Assembly: GCF_947179165.1 (NCBI RefSeq)
Contig: NC_077245.1
Span: forward strand, 14,602,740 to 14,666,739
DNA from: Solanum dulcamara
Taxonomy: Eukaryota > Streptophyta > Magnoliopsida > Solanales > Solanaceae
Length of the DNA stretch: 64,000 nt
Direction of reading: 5' to 3'
Shown here one piece after another: positions 12,190 to 24,022 of this stretch; position 1 is the stretch's first letter; each line of letters opens with the position of its first letter. Made by a program: the position numbers and the translations under genes. The notes beneath the pieces are model-generated. The model was not told the DNA's origin. It searched no databases and was given only the letters and a program-made list of their open reading frames with translations.

Positions 12190-13358
12190 CGTCGAATGGC
12201 TAACAATTTCTTTTCAATTGGAGAAACCCTTTATAGGAGAACTCCAGATATGGGTCTTCTCAGATATGTCGATACTATTGAAGCTATTAAGATTCTCGAA
12301 CAGATTCACGCGGGAGTTTGTGGAACTCACATGAATAGGCTTACCTTGGCGAAGAAGATCCTTCGATCCGGTTATTTTTGGATGACTATGGAGCATGATT
12401 GTTGTAAGTATGTGCAAAAATGTCATCAGTGTCAAGTGCAAGGTGATTTGATTCAAGTACCTCCTCACGAACTCAATGCCATGAGTTCTCCTTGGCCATT
12501 TGTGGCTTGGGGTATGGATGGCATTGGTCCAATAGAGTCATCCGCCTCTAATGGACATAGGTTCATTTTAGTTGCTATTGATTACTTCACCAAATGGGTG
12601 GAAGCAGCCTTGTATAAATCAGTTACGAAGAAGGTAATAGTAGACTTCGTCCGTAATAATTTGATATATAGATTTGGAATACCGAATTCCATCATTACTG
12701 ATAATGGAGCAAATCTCAATAGTCATTTGATGAAAGAGATATGTGAACAATTCAAGATTAATCACCGAAACTCAACCGCATATCGTCCTCAAATAAATAA
12801 AGTCGTAGAAGCTTCCAACAAGAACATCAAAAAGATCTTGAGGAAAATGATTGGCAATCACAGAGATTGGCACGAGATATTGCCATATGCTTTGTTAGGA
12901 TACTGAACGACTGTCAGAACATCAATTGGAGCAACCCATACTTGCTAGTGTATGGGATGGAGGCCGTAATCCCCGCCGAAGTAGAAATACCTTTATTGAG
13001 AATCATTCAAGAAGCTGAATTAAGCAACGCTGATTGGGTTTGTAATCGAATTGAGCATTTGGCATTGATTAATGAAAAGAGAATGACCGTTGTTTGCCAT
13101 GGCCAACTGTACCAACAAAGAATGACTCATGCTTTTAACAAGCGAGTGAGACCAAGAATATTTGAAGTTGGTCAGTTGGTTCTCGAACATATTTTTCCAC
13201 ATCAAGATGAATATAAAGAAAAGTTCACGCCAAATTGGCAAGGACCTTACATGGTTCGCAAAGTGTTATCTGGAGGTGCCTTAATATTATTCGAAATGGA
13301 TGGCCAAGAGTGGCCGAAACCAATCAACTCAAATGCCATCAAGAGATATTATGTTTGA
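12190..13358 (+). pseudogene. Ogre integrase
   Basis: A zinc-binding H-H-C-C domain (HAGVCGTHMNRL...CHQCQ, about 12307-12438) is followed by the DDE core: WGMDGIGPIES (first Asp), IITDNGANLNSHLM (second Asp) and VVEASNKNIKKILRK, where the Glu is expected. After a stop at 12904-12906 the reading resumes as YLLVYGMEAVIPAEVEIP and ends with FTPNWQGPYMV and NSNAIKRYYV before TGA at about 13356. A frameshift near 12170-12200 separates it from the upstream polyprotein. It would insert cDNA into chromosomes but is broken. Confidence 0.9.
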
Positions 13359-14145
13359 AGATTCAGAGTTTTTGTAATTATGTCATTTGCTTGTAATCGT
13401 CCCTATGCTTGTTTGTTTTAAATTAACCCTCCTATTTTGTAATGAACTACGTCTGATCTGAATTTTCAAGAATGAGATACATAGGCGGCCTATGTCGGCC
13501 TCTGTCATTTTTCTATTAAAATCACTCATTTCTCATATCTCTCATAAGTTCTCTATTCATAATAGAAACTGGGATAAATTTTTGAGAGGGACTCAAAAAT
13601 TTCAAAGAAGATCTTTCTACAGAAGAAGTCAAGATTGAGGCACATCAGGAAAAGTAACTGGGACAGAATTTTTGATAGGATTTCAAAAATTCTACAAATC
13701 TTTTAATGGTAATTTGATATTCACCAAGACATCTAACTAGGACAGAAATTTTAGAGTATGACCTCAAAAATTTTATACAATATCATCAGAAGATTTTACT
13801 CAACTTCAATGTTCAAGGCTAGCGTCAAATGATCCCTAACATTGTTAGAAGTTTAATGTCAACCTTAATAATATCCAACACCATCAGAGTTCAGAGTCAA
13901 CTACAAAGCTTTCTAGCTATATCAAGACTTCCCAGCTAGAAACCTCAAGAATCCTCAAAATTTTGTGAACAAGCTATCAAACATGCTCAAAGCTTCGGAT
14001 CAAGGAGGTTCATTTAAGCTATGCGTGACATGACATCTGGCAGTGATCCTTTTCAAATTGCTTTTCAAAAACTCATCTCTCTTAAAGCTTTTGATACATC
14101 AAACATTTTGTATGAATATATTTTAGTCTTATATCTATCGAGAAG
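13359..14145 (+). other. Ogre 3' untranslated region ending at the inversion junction
   Basis: No ORF. The text repeats a loose motif, 'actgggacagaatttttga...', at about 13569, 13661 and 13740, each followed by 'tcaaaaattt', giving diverged repeats typical of Ogre sequence between pol and the 3' LTR. The expected polypurine tract and 3' LTR are missing. At about 14145 the sequence switches to the reverse complement of gag sequence that ends near 6517 in the left arm. Confidence 0.6.
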
Positions 14146-14503
14146 TGGGGTTTAAGGGTGGGTTTTGAACGTGTTCCATACTTGAATTTGGAGAAGGGAA
14201 GTGGAATGGAGGCCTTCCTTCGCCTGGAATTGGCATGTTGGTGGTGATAGCCAAATTTGACAATTCTCAATTTTTTTGTATTTCAACTCTCATCTTGGCG
14301 ATTTGTTGCACCAACTGTGCAATCAACTCATTTTGTTCAGCGACGACAGGTTCTGTCACAACAATCTCTGTCAAACCAGTATTGTCATTATTGCCAGTCA
14401 TTTTTCTTTTCTCTACTATCAGATTTTGATCGGGGAAGGAATCTTTGGAAGCCTTTGATCTCGTGAAATAAGGGTGTTCGGCCAGTTTATCAACACATAT
14501 CAA
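14146..14503 (-). pseudogene. Start of Ogre gag in the right inverted arm
   Basis: The minus strand carries the gag start MTGNNDNTGLTEIVVTEPVV, then QLVQQIAKMRVEIQKN, and stops after that. It is the counterpart of 6182-6517. This copy keeps QLVQQIAKMR where the left one reads a frame-shifted FNKSLR, so it is the less damaged version here. It is truncated at the inversion junction. Confidence 0.75.
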
Positions 14504-14989
14504 TTTTAAATACCTGGATAAGAGAAAAAAAACTCAACAACAAATATGTTATTCTTTGTTCATAACATTTAATGCAAAATATTACATATAATGAGACAAA
14601 TAAACACATAAGACACATAAACGGTTATTGCGCATCCTAAAAAATATAGGTTGCCCTTTTATGCCAAAGGGTAGGCCTAGCGGATTTGAAAGATGTATGT
14701 GAACATTTAAACCATTCTATTACCCCAAGATACCAAAAGAGGGCAAAAATGAAATAAAAAATGGGACTTTAAGAGGAATATAAAAAGCAAAAGAGGCCCA
14801 CGCAAGGGTCATTTCAAAAAAGTGCGTCAAAATAAAATACGTAAAGGCAAACCCACGCAGGGGTGAATAATTAAAAATACATGGAATGAAACCCACACAG
14901 GGGCGAAACTACCGAGGTGTTCCCGACGGTCCTTCTTCTCCTCGGCTCCTCTTTGTTTGACCCATGGCTTGACGAAGCATATACTGAGC

Positions 14990-16596
14990 CATTAACCAAT
15001 ATACATCATACCAACTCCCCTTTTCCTCCCAAGTTTGAGACCTTGTGCTCTTTTCCACATTTCCATCCAAGTATCCAAATCTCTAAGATTGCCCCTCAAG
15101 TCTTCCAATTCTTGGGTTAGGCTTTCTATAGTGTGTTGCTGGATTTCTATGGTATGCATGTCCTTTTTTTGTTTTTGGAGGAACACCTTGTGTATTTCCC
15201 GTGCTTCATTCTTGACTTGTTCGAATTCAATCTTTGCTTCTAACTCTTTATCTTCAATACTGAGATAAATGTTTGGAACTGAAAATGAAAGACCTTGCAC
15301 ATTATTGCTTAGCCAACTTTTGTACCCTTCCACATATCCGGTGTTGAATCAGTTTTCAGCAAGAGTACCTTCAACCAATTTTGGGGGATTATTCCATCCT
15401 CTTAATATATTTCCCGCATTTGGGACTTTTTCATCTCCATGGTCGAACACATAATACTGGGATGCCCTGTTGGAGGTCTGATCTGTTTTCTCCCAAATTT
15501 CCTTATAACCCTGATAGGTGTATATGGACGAATGCCTCGAATGCCCAGAAATGGCAAAAAGGGATGCTTCTGGCCTCGTATCACGATTTTCTTTGAAATG
15601 AACCTACTGAACATCCATTGTATGTCATCATCTTTTAACCCGTAGAATATTCGAGCCTATTCTTCTTTGGTTCTTCTCCTATCGAGACCCCCCCAATACA
15701 GCTCATGTTTAAAACCCAAGAGATGGTCCCTATTGTCCAGAATAGTAAGCTCTTGAGATCCTTGTACCTTGAGTAAGTGAATCATTATCCATAATTGGAG
15801 GAGCATATTACATCCTTAAAAGTAATGATGCCCGTTCCTGCACCTTCCCAAGGCGCGGTATATGTCAGCTAAGATAGTAGGTGCAAGCGGGTAATAGTCA
15901 CTACTCCTTAACTAATAAGCCCATGGAAGGCGGTGTGAGCAAACATGATAATCCTAGTGTTGATAGAAAGGCTTGGACCCTGAGGAAATACCATGGTTCC
16001 TAACAGTGCAATGGCAAATGCTAGCGGTCGTGTCTCATCCCATTCTTTATATGACTGGAAATCCAGATTAAAGTTATGTAAAAATCTGTATGTCCAAATC
16101 GATTGTACAGATCCCTGAAAGCAACACTTGATCCATGAACCCAATCTGCCCGATCCCTTTTCAGCTTGAAGTATTTTATAATATCTTCAACGGTTGGATT
16201 AATGAGAATCAGAATGTTCTCTTCTTTTTTGACCCTTCTCTTTAATCCTGTATCGATGGTGTCTATAGCATCTCGAATTTACTCAATTATCGGGGTGATT
16301 TCTACGGTCCTAAAATGAAATACTATTTTTTCATTATTCCAATATCTGATGAGGGCTTCGATCAATTTAGGCCAAACGGGCATTTCCAAGAGCGATGGCA
16401 ATAGCCCCATGTGCCGATTAAGCATTTTCTTGTGATCTCTATTGAGATTGTTCCACCACATTTTAAGATTCAAAGGCTCTTCTATGACCATGTCGAATTT
16501 GAGAGAATTAGCCATACCTATAAAACAAGATATTGTTAGCACCCCCGCCCCCATGGGTAACAGTTTGGTTGCGCACATACATCTTTCAAATGTCAC
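14990..16596 (-). pseudogene. Ogre ORF1, right inverted copy, broken
   Basis: Mirror copy of 4140-5682 on the minus strand, beginning MTFERCMCATKLLPMGAG at 16596. It keeps the segment encoding EENILILINPTVEDIIKYF that the left copy lost. It has a stop (GAG to TAA-type change) in the EIRDAID block near 16279, and frame breaks near 16100 and 15900. The coiled-coil-like tail is in frame at 15333-14992 and has an insertion (AREIHKVFLQKQKKDM) absent from the left copy. The two copies are broken at different sites. Confidence 0.65.
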
Positions 16597-17154
16597 TTAA
16601 GAATGATATGTCTTTAGGTTATGGACCTTTAGACATGATTTGGTGATTTGCTAATGGAATTAATACACCCTGGGTATTAAGACATCTTAGGCTAATGCTT
16701 AAATAGAGATTTGGTTTTGCTCTACGCTAGGTAGACTAGAGTGGGGTTTGAAAAGAGACTGGATTCCCGAGTCGGACTAACTGTGGGCTGAATATAATAA
16801 ACGACGTTGGACGACCACGAACCAACTACCCGTTTATTAATTCAAGAAGTAATGGTTATTTTCTGAAGGAATAACCGCAGGTGACTACGTAACCGTCCTT
16901 AATTCTAATGCAAACTATTTGCCATTTGGCGGAATTAATGCATGTGATGACATTTCAATAATTGTAATTTTAAACATATTAGGCGCAAATAAAGAAAGCA
17001 AATTATAATTTAAACATTTAAGGCGCAAATAAAGAAAATGAATTATAATTTAAATATTTAAGGCGCAAATAAAGAAAATAAATTACTAATTATTACATTC
17101 CCGAATAGTTAGTCAAATAGGTTAGTCAAATCTAATGGTTAGAACCTAATTACT

Positions 17155-17171
17155 CTCCAATAGAGTCGCCA
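17155..17171 (-). other. Primer binding site of the right Ogre element
   Basis: The reverse complement reads TGGCGACTCTATTGGAG, identical to the left site, and lies four bases inside the right LTR end at 17176. Identical primer sites show that both arms come from the same element family. Confidence 0.7.
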
Positions 17172-17175
17172 TTTT

Positions 17176-20100
17176 TGTTATGTCGAAAAATGGACGAAGT
17201 TTAAAATTAATTTCAACTTTATAGAGAAAAAATTAATTTTAGAAAAAGAAGAGTCGCCACTTAATTTTTTAAAGAAATTAAGAAAGCTTAATTTAAAAGA
17301 CCTTAAGAGATTTTAGCCTTAAAAATTAGAAAAAATGGGTAAGAGTTCAAATTTCCACTTTGAGAATGTGTTAGCACTCAAACTGGCCGCTAACGTGCGG
17401 TTATCCGATGATTTGAAAAGTATTTGACTAACTTTGGAAAAATTACTTATAAGGAGTAAAAATAAATATATTTATTTGAGCAGTAAATCAACTTGAAATA
17501 ATTAAGATAATTTATCAAGAAAATATACTATATTAAATGACTAAGTAAATAAATTTTAAATATGTTTAAAGAGAAGTGGTAGATCTAATGTATTTTAACT
17601 AAATTAAAGGCGATTAAGACTTTGATTAAATGAGAAAAATCACTTGAGCTATTTAGTAAAATATTAATTTAGAGAAAATACACTTTAAACTCAATTGATT
17701 TGAAAGAATATCAACTAAAAAAAACTTTAAGATAATTTGGAAGAAAATCTCACTTTTTTATTAAAATGTCTAACTAAAAGGAAAATATTTGGACAAAGTC
17801 ATTTTTAGAGCAAATTAACACAAAAATGGTTTCTCTTTTAAGGGGAGTTCGATTAAGTTAAACCAAACTAAATCAACTTCTACACAAATATGAATAAACG
17901 TAAATAAATAAATTATTACAACCCAAATTAAATATAAATGAATAAAAAATGAAAATTTGCCCCAACACTTAGTTTCTGTACGCCTTGGCTAAGTTATTGG
18001 GTCACCTGCGTTTTGGGCTTTTGGCCAAATTTTACTATATATCACGGATGTATATATATATATATTGTATATCAGTGTATACAATACTATTTTCATGTAT
18101 ATCGGACTGTATATACACCGTATACAGTCTATTTTCAACTTTAGCAACCTGAAAATCAACATTCTGTTCCATTTTTTGTTTTGAAGAGGATGATTCGAAA
18201 AAGAGGGTATTTGAGCCTCTGTGACTCAATGTCGAAATGCAAATAATAGAGGAAGTCCATATTGGACTCGGATGATGGTTCATATAATAAATAAAGAGGA
18301 TAAAATTAGTAAATGAATAGAGAGAAAGCAATTGTGATATGATTCTTATTAATTGAATAAAAAATACTTAAACATCTCATTTTAAATTCAATCACTAGGA
18401 TCTAAAGAAAACCAATATGAAACTTGCATCTAAGAACAAAAAATCTCTTAATTCTAATTAATCATGTGTTATACTAAGACTCATTCATGCATAACATTTA
18501 GTAATACAAATATGAACTATTGTATATTAACAAACAAACATATATACATTATAATTTCACAATAAATAAAATTGAGACAACACAACTCATGATCCAATTA
18601 CTACTAAATTCATCTTGATATGGTGGGTACTTGAGGCATAAGAATAAAATATAAAAAAAACATATGTACATATACATAACACTTAAAAGGGTCACATATA
18701 AGCATAATAAGATAACATAATGACTAACAACATGCATACATGTAGAAAACAAAAACAGTATATAGAAATATATTCAAATAACAAAAGAACATAGAATTAA
18801 CATATACATTACACTAAACCAAATTTTAAAGCAAGATTTAAATCAATTAAGCCATTAATGTTTTAACTAACAAGTAACTTAAGCATATATTTATTATCTA
18901 CATGATGATAAAGGAAAAAATTGAAAACGTAAAAATCTATATCGTCAAAGAAAACTACTTGAAAAAATAATGAATCAAACTAAGGGTTTTCACATATTTG
19001 ATGAAAATATCACTAAACTATAAACAAGACAAGAAACTTATATCATTAATCCAATTAATTCTAACACACGCTAATTAAAAAGATAAGATAATAAATAAAC
19101 TAAATAGAAGGCATGAAGTAATTATGCATTAAATAAAATAAAGCCAAAAAAGTGATCTTTTACCTATTTTTAGGTAGCGACTGAGACGACGAATTTGAAG
19201 GCGAGGAACTCCTCGAAATCACCAAAAAATGAGTAAAGGAACTAAGAGAAATCAAAAAATAAAATAAAATAAAAACAAGATTCTAACACTAAATTTTGTG
19301 ATTTTCTTTCGGTATTTTTCTTTGTAGTATTTGTTTTTTGTTCTTGATTCTTGATATTGTTCTTCTATTTCTTTTTTTGAATGTTGATTGTTAGTAGATG
19401 AATGTTGATGAATTCTCTCTTCTTTTTCTTTTTTGATCTTCTCCCCTTTTTTCTTCTTTTGAAGAAAGATGAAGGTATTTTAAAAAAGAGTGAGGTTGAT
19501 GGGAGTAATAATGTTGTTTTTAAATAATGATGGATTTGGTGGGGTGAAAAAAGGAAAAAGAAAAAAGAAAAAGGAAAAAGATGAAGATAGGAGAATGATG
19601 ATGTTTGGGAATTTAAAGAAAAGGTGGTTTAGGTGGGATTGGGAGGTGGAAAAGGAAAAAGAGAAAATGAGTGGGGTTAGTATTGTATAAGTATAATATA
19701 TGTATTTTAGTAAGTTGGTGTTGTCATGTGTATGCTAGAAATTGGAAGGTTGTTTGTGTATACGTATTTTCGTATAGATGTAGGTATGAGATGAATATTA
19801 TATAATAGGTTGGGTTATGTGTATAGAAAATAGAAGTAAGATTTGGGCCAACTTATGTTAAAAATTTGGACTTAAAACTGAGGCAAAATTGGTTAATATT
19901 GAATTTTAGAATTGGGCCAACCAGATTGCAAATTTCACTTATTTAAGTTTAGAAGATAGCCAAATCGATTTAATTGGTGAATTCGACTAAAACTTTATTA
20001 AGAAGAATTAATATCAATTAATTAACGAACTTCTTAATTTCGACAAAGTAAAATAATTAACCTAAATTTAAATTAATTGATAAAAATATAAATCTATTAA

Positions 20101-20244
20101 TTAAACTAACATAACTAACATAATTTTTAATTAATTAAACTAACATAACTATTAATTAAACTAACATAACTAACATAATTTTTGAAATTGAAAAAGCTCG
20201 ATAACCAATATATGTTTGTGGAGGGTCAAAATTGGGTGTCAACA
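17176..20244 (-). repeat. Right Ogre 5' LTR (inverted)
   Basis: Reverse complement of the left LTR with the same TG...CA ends, 3069 bp long. It holds about 0.92 kb (roughly 18775-19698) that the left LTR lacks, including a purine-rich stretch with simple A/G runs at 19545-19670. It has lost about 0.15 kb near its outer end, at 20185, where a 'caaaaatta' microhomology joins the flanks. It has gained a small tandem duplication of 'attaaactaacataac' at 20097-20183. Confidence 0.85.
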
Positions 20245-20504
20245 ATAAACTTCGACATATTAAAAAAATCATAAAAAGATATAGTCTATAAGTATCGAGT
20301 CTAGTTAACAACAATTCAATGGAGTTACAAAATGTTATAGTCTTCCTCGTTTTGATAAGGTGTGAATCATTACTTTATTTGTTATTTATATGACATTTGT
20401 TTAAGTATTTTATTAGTATTGTGTTCAAATAAACTTAAACTATGTTTTCAATAAATTTTTAAATACTTTAACAATATTTCAACAACGAAAGTCAAAGCCC
20501 ATAT

Positions 20505-22876
20505 TGTAACGATCGAGCTCGTTGTTACTAAATATATCTTCAATAAAGGTATACAAATCTCATTTATCATAAGATTAGGATCAATTCATTGGTATGCGAG
20601 TGCATTAGTTGTGAATTATGATCGTACTATGCACATATCTCAAAGTTGAGTTGAAAATGTCTTTCCGATTTAGTTCTAGATTTGAGTTCAAACTAGGGCC
20701 AACTTCAAATGATCATATCTCTCATCCTATAATGAATTAGGTGTCCCATTACCTATAAAATTAAAGGTCTATGTTTCTTCTTACCAACGTCACTGAAGTT
20801 ACCTTATTTGGAGTTCGGAGTAAACTGTTATGCCTATTTTACTGAGCACTATCTATGCTGGGTCACCGAAGAGGGATTAGGGTCGCTGGTGCAGGATTTG
20901 ACGGGACAGAATAGAAGGGAGGCGTCTTTTTATAATCTCATTCTTCCCCTAAGTTCCAAAATAGATGAGGGTTACCATAGAAACCCCCAAGAAGTTATTC
21001 TAGGCTTAAAGAGAAGGGGAGAAGAGATTCCTAACGCAAGGAAAAATACAACCCACAGATTTTAGGCCTGTCTCCATAGATTTTCCTTCCGAAAGTTAGG
21101 GATCATGCTATAATACTTCTACAATTGATTGGAGCCTAGGTAGGCTAGGTTTCTCAATTGAGTAGTTATAAATTCATTCTCATTGCTTAATATAATGTAG
21201 ATTTATAGGAGATTTCATGTCTAGGCCTTCGAACACAGAGTATGGATGATTAAATGATTTTCAATTGATGTTTAGAGTGGCAATGTATGATGTGGATAAT
21301 GATTATTATGTGACTAGTGATAAAGTTCCAACTTTTGAATGTTAACCTTGGTGAAAACTGTTTAGAAGGACAATGACCCTTGCAGGATTAAATGTAGACA
21401 ATTACTGAGTTGGTAGGAGATCTTGAGACCTGTGGGTTATGAAAAATTAATGTATATAAAGGAATGTGATTATACAAATAATTATGTGTGTTCATGCTGG
21501 TTATTTCCTGTGAATTACTTGAGTAATGTGAATTATGAAATAAAAGGTGAATTCAAATGACTTAGGGTTGATAAATCCCATGTCATTAACCTATGTAATT
21601 ACCTATGGTTGTAGGTTATGATTTAGTCTATATCATAGATGGACTTTTATAATGATGGAGTAATGCTGTGAAGTTTCTTATGTGTTTAACTGTTGTGGTT
21701 GGGTGATTGATATGTTGTAGTGATTGGTCTACAATTCCAAGATCTTGAAATCCATAATCTTGAACTTACTCTACCAAAAGTGATGCCTTGAATAAGGAAG
21801 GCTTGATGAAATATTATTAATGAAGGAAAAGGTAGAATGAAACTAATGAATGACTAATTATGAGCAATTATATGTAATGAACTTGTTACTTGATTATGCA
21901 AGTATGTGAACTATTCGTTGTGGACTGTGATTGTGTTTGTGATTGTGATATTGGATCGGGTGTCATGTTCTGACATATATATTGGATCGGGTGTCACGTT
22001 CTGACACATATATTAAATTGGGTGTTGCGTTCCAACACATATATTGGATTGGATGTCACATTCCGACACATACTAACTATTGGATCAGGTGTCACGCCGA
22101 CACACTAGAAGTTTGAGTATGGGTTCCATGAGAGAACCATTGTGTGGCTATCATCTGTGAATTGATCTTGACTATATATGTGATGATAGAGAAAGTGACT
22201 CAATTATAATTGAGCATGCTCATCTTGTGTAATAATTGATATGAAAGGACCGAAGGTCCAAGTGTTACCATGTTGACTGTTGTATATGAGATTTACATTG
22301 TGAAATTGTATATTGCTCTAAAATATTAAATTGATAATGTGTTCATGTATATGCTTGTTCAAATTATGTTATGATTGTTAGACTTGTCTGCATCGTAGGC
22401 ATGAGGTCGTGGGTAAATAAGTGGAGAACAATAGATGCATTGTTAAGTGAAATTAGTAAGTTAAAGTCAAATATTGTTGATGTCCTGTGGACATATATGT
22501 TAAAGGGGTTTTTGAAGAGAATTCGAAGCTTCTGCCTCCGGACAGGCCCCTATGGCGGGAGGAATCCCACTGTGGCGAGGCCGCCAGAGCGGAATAGGTC
22601 TCACCACAAGGGGCCAATGTGGTTAGAATATGAGCCTTAGCCCACCTAAATATTTTTCTCTTTCGAGTGAGATGCTAATTATACTAGGGCCAGGTGTTGA
22701 TGTAAAAGGTAAAGATAGTAGACTAGTTAGACAAAGTTAATGAGTCCCGTAATTCAAAAACTCATATATGTGATAAAAAGGCTAGGCCTTGATCTGGATT
22801 AGAGTTGGCCATGGACCAACTAGAAGGGATACGAGTTAGGCTTGAACGACTTAATGAGGTTATGGGTCGTGACACA
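20505..22876 (+). mobile_element. Solo LTR (Ty3-type) with 5-bp target duplication
   Basis: It begins TGTAACGATCGAGC and ends GGTCGTGACACA. CATAT lies directly before it (20500-20504) and directly after it (22877-22881), so this is one intact insertion that collapsed to a solo LTR of 2372 bp. The TGTAACGA(C/T)C start and GTCGTGACA end are frequent in solanaceous Ty3-type LTRs. The short ORFs inside are not convincing genes. A diverged relative lies inverted at 58.93-60.94 kb. Confidence 0.75.
21945..22105 (+). repeat. Four to five imperfect 35-40 bp tandem repeats in the solo LTR
   Basis: The units read roughly 'ttggatcgggtgtcacgttc' plus 'tgacacatata', seen at about 21951, 21982, 22015, 22046 and 22079. 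The same motif appears on the opposite strand at 59990-60080, inside the minus-strand LTR. The copies have diverged by several substitutions each. Confidence 0.75.
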
Positions 22877-23446
22877 CATATTACTCTAATTAATCATTGT
22901 TTGTTTTTTTAAATTAATCAAATATTTTTTTTAAAAAAAATGAATTTTATACTATACACAAAAAAAAATATATGTGAAGAACATTGTGTTTAAATAAATT
23001 TAAACTACATACTTAAGTAATTTTTAAAATATAATTTGAAAATATTTCAATTACAACAGTCAAAATTCAAAACACTTTAGATATGATAGACATTGACACA
23101 TTATAGAAATCACTAAAATTATATAGTTTATAAGTGTTAACTCTACTTAATAAATCAAGAAAAATTTAAGCTTTCATAAGTGATAAGCTTACCAACATTA
23201 AGGTGGGGAGGAAAAATAATCGCAATGCTCTAATTTTAGTTGCAAAACTAATGAATATAATATAATTAGATTGTTTTATTTAATTATGAATTAAATATTA
23301 TATTTATTAATTTTTATCTATATAGATGTGGAATGTTACGAATAAATAAAGTCAAATCAATGTTATGATTAAAAAAAGGTAATTTACTGAAATTTATAAT
23401 TTTCTCAAGGTATCTAGAAATATTATTACTGTCAATTCTTTTTTAC

Positions 23447-23846
23447 TTAACTACTACTACTACTATTATTAGTAGTAGTAGTAGTACAATTATTATTACT
23501 ATTACTATTATTAGTAGTATTAGTAATATTATTAGTATTATTATTATTATTATTACTATTATTATTACTATTAGTAGTATTATTAGTACTATTATTATTA
23601 CTATTACTATTACTATTACTATTATTATTAGTACTATTCTTATTAGTACTATTATTATTATCACTATTATTATTACTATATTACTATTACTATTACTATT
23701 ATTATTAATTACTATTACTACTATTACTATTATTATTACTATTACTACTATTACTATTATTATTACTATTACTATTATTACTACTATTACTATTATTACT
23801 ACTATCTATTATTACTACTATTATTATTATTACCACTATTATTATT
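23447..23846. repeat. Long imperfect (TAY)n trinucleotide array
   Basis: About 400 bp are almost entirely ACT/ATT/AGT triplets (tactattattactattac...). It runs directly into the RTE LINE tail at 23847. Intact LINE copies in this window carry 'gttactatttattact' at the matching place (about 43661), so the array probably grew from that seed. The long minus-strand ORF through it is only repeated Ile/Val/Leu codons and is not a gene. Confidence 0.8.
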
Positions 23847-24022
23847 TGAATTTTTTAGCGTTATCTGACCTCTTTTTATGCTTTTTTTGAGCCGAGTGTC
23901 TCTCGAAAACAACCGTCCTTCTTGGTAGGAGTAAGGTCTGCGTACATTTTACTCTCTTTAGACCCCACGTTGTGGAATTTCACTGGGTTATTATTGTTGT
24001 ATTATTATTATTATTATTATTA
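23847..24022 (+). mobile_element. RTE LINE 3' end fragment
   Basis: Contains 'tgagccgagtgtctctcgaa', 'ggtaggagtaaggtctgcgt' and 'gaccccacgttgtgg', ending in a TTG/TTA tail. It matches the 3' ends of the LINE copies at 43.8 and 51.8 kb and carries no coding part. Confidence 0.75.

Larger units (their letters stand above)
1336..20244. mobile_element. Inverted (tail-to-tail) Tat/Ogre retrotransposon pair
   Basis: Both outer ends are the same LTR terminus facing outward: TGTTGACACCC at 1336 and its reverse complement ending at 20244. The left arm 1336-6517 is matched in reverse by 14146-20244. Between them lie the gag-pol body and 3' untranslated region of the plus-strand element. Tat/Ogre assignment rests on an extra ORF before gag, long LTRs (2.2 and 3.1 kb), a primer site TGGCGACTC and a second RNase H after the usual one. 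The flanks, GCAAT on the left and ATAAA on the right, are not a target duplication, so this is not one simple insertion. The arms differ by substitutions and several large indels. Confidence 0.85.
20250..23165. repeat. Satellite-like repeat boxes flanking the solo LTR
   Basis: Two diverged boxes occur on both sides of the solo LTR. Box A ('gacatatta...aatcataaaa...agtctataagt') is at 20255-20310 and 23092-23150. Box B ('gtgttcaaataaacttaaacta...tatttcaac...gtcaaa') is at 20418-20497 and 22986-23052. The order is A-B on the left and B-A on the right, as expected if the LTR landed inside a tandem repeat. Boundaries are approximate. Confidence 0.45.

Noticed and set aside
1336..20244. The inverted arms as long terminal inverted repeats of a giant DNA transposon (Maverick-like)
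   Set aside because: The ends are TG...CA LTRs next to primer sites, the body encodes Ty3-type RT, two RNases H and integrase, and there is no family B polymerase, ATPase or capsid.
1336..20244. The inverted repeat as a pure assembly artefact
   Set aside because: The arms differ by many substitutions and several independent large indels, which an accidental duplicate would not show. A wrong join at 14145 still cannot be excluded without long reads.
20808..21065. 85-residue ORF in the solo LTR
   Set aside because: No recognised domain. It lies inside a non-coding LTR with intact ends and target duplication.
23443..23664. Minus-strand ORF of 73 residues rich in Ile/Val/Leu as a membrane protein
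   Set aside because: It is only the translation of a trinucleotide microsatellite.
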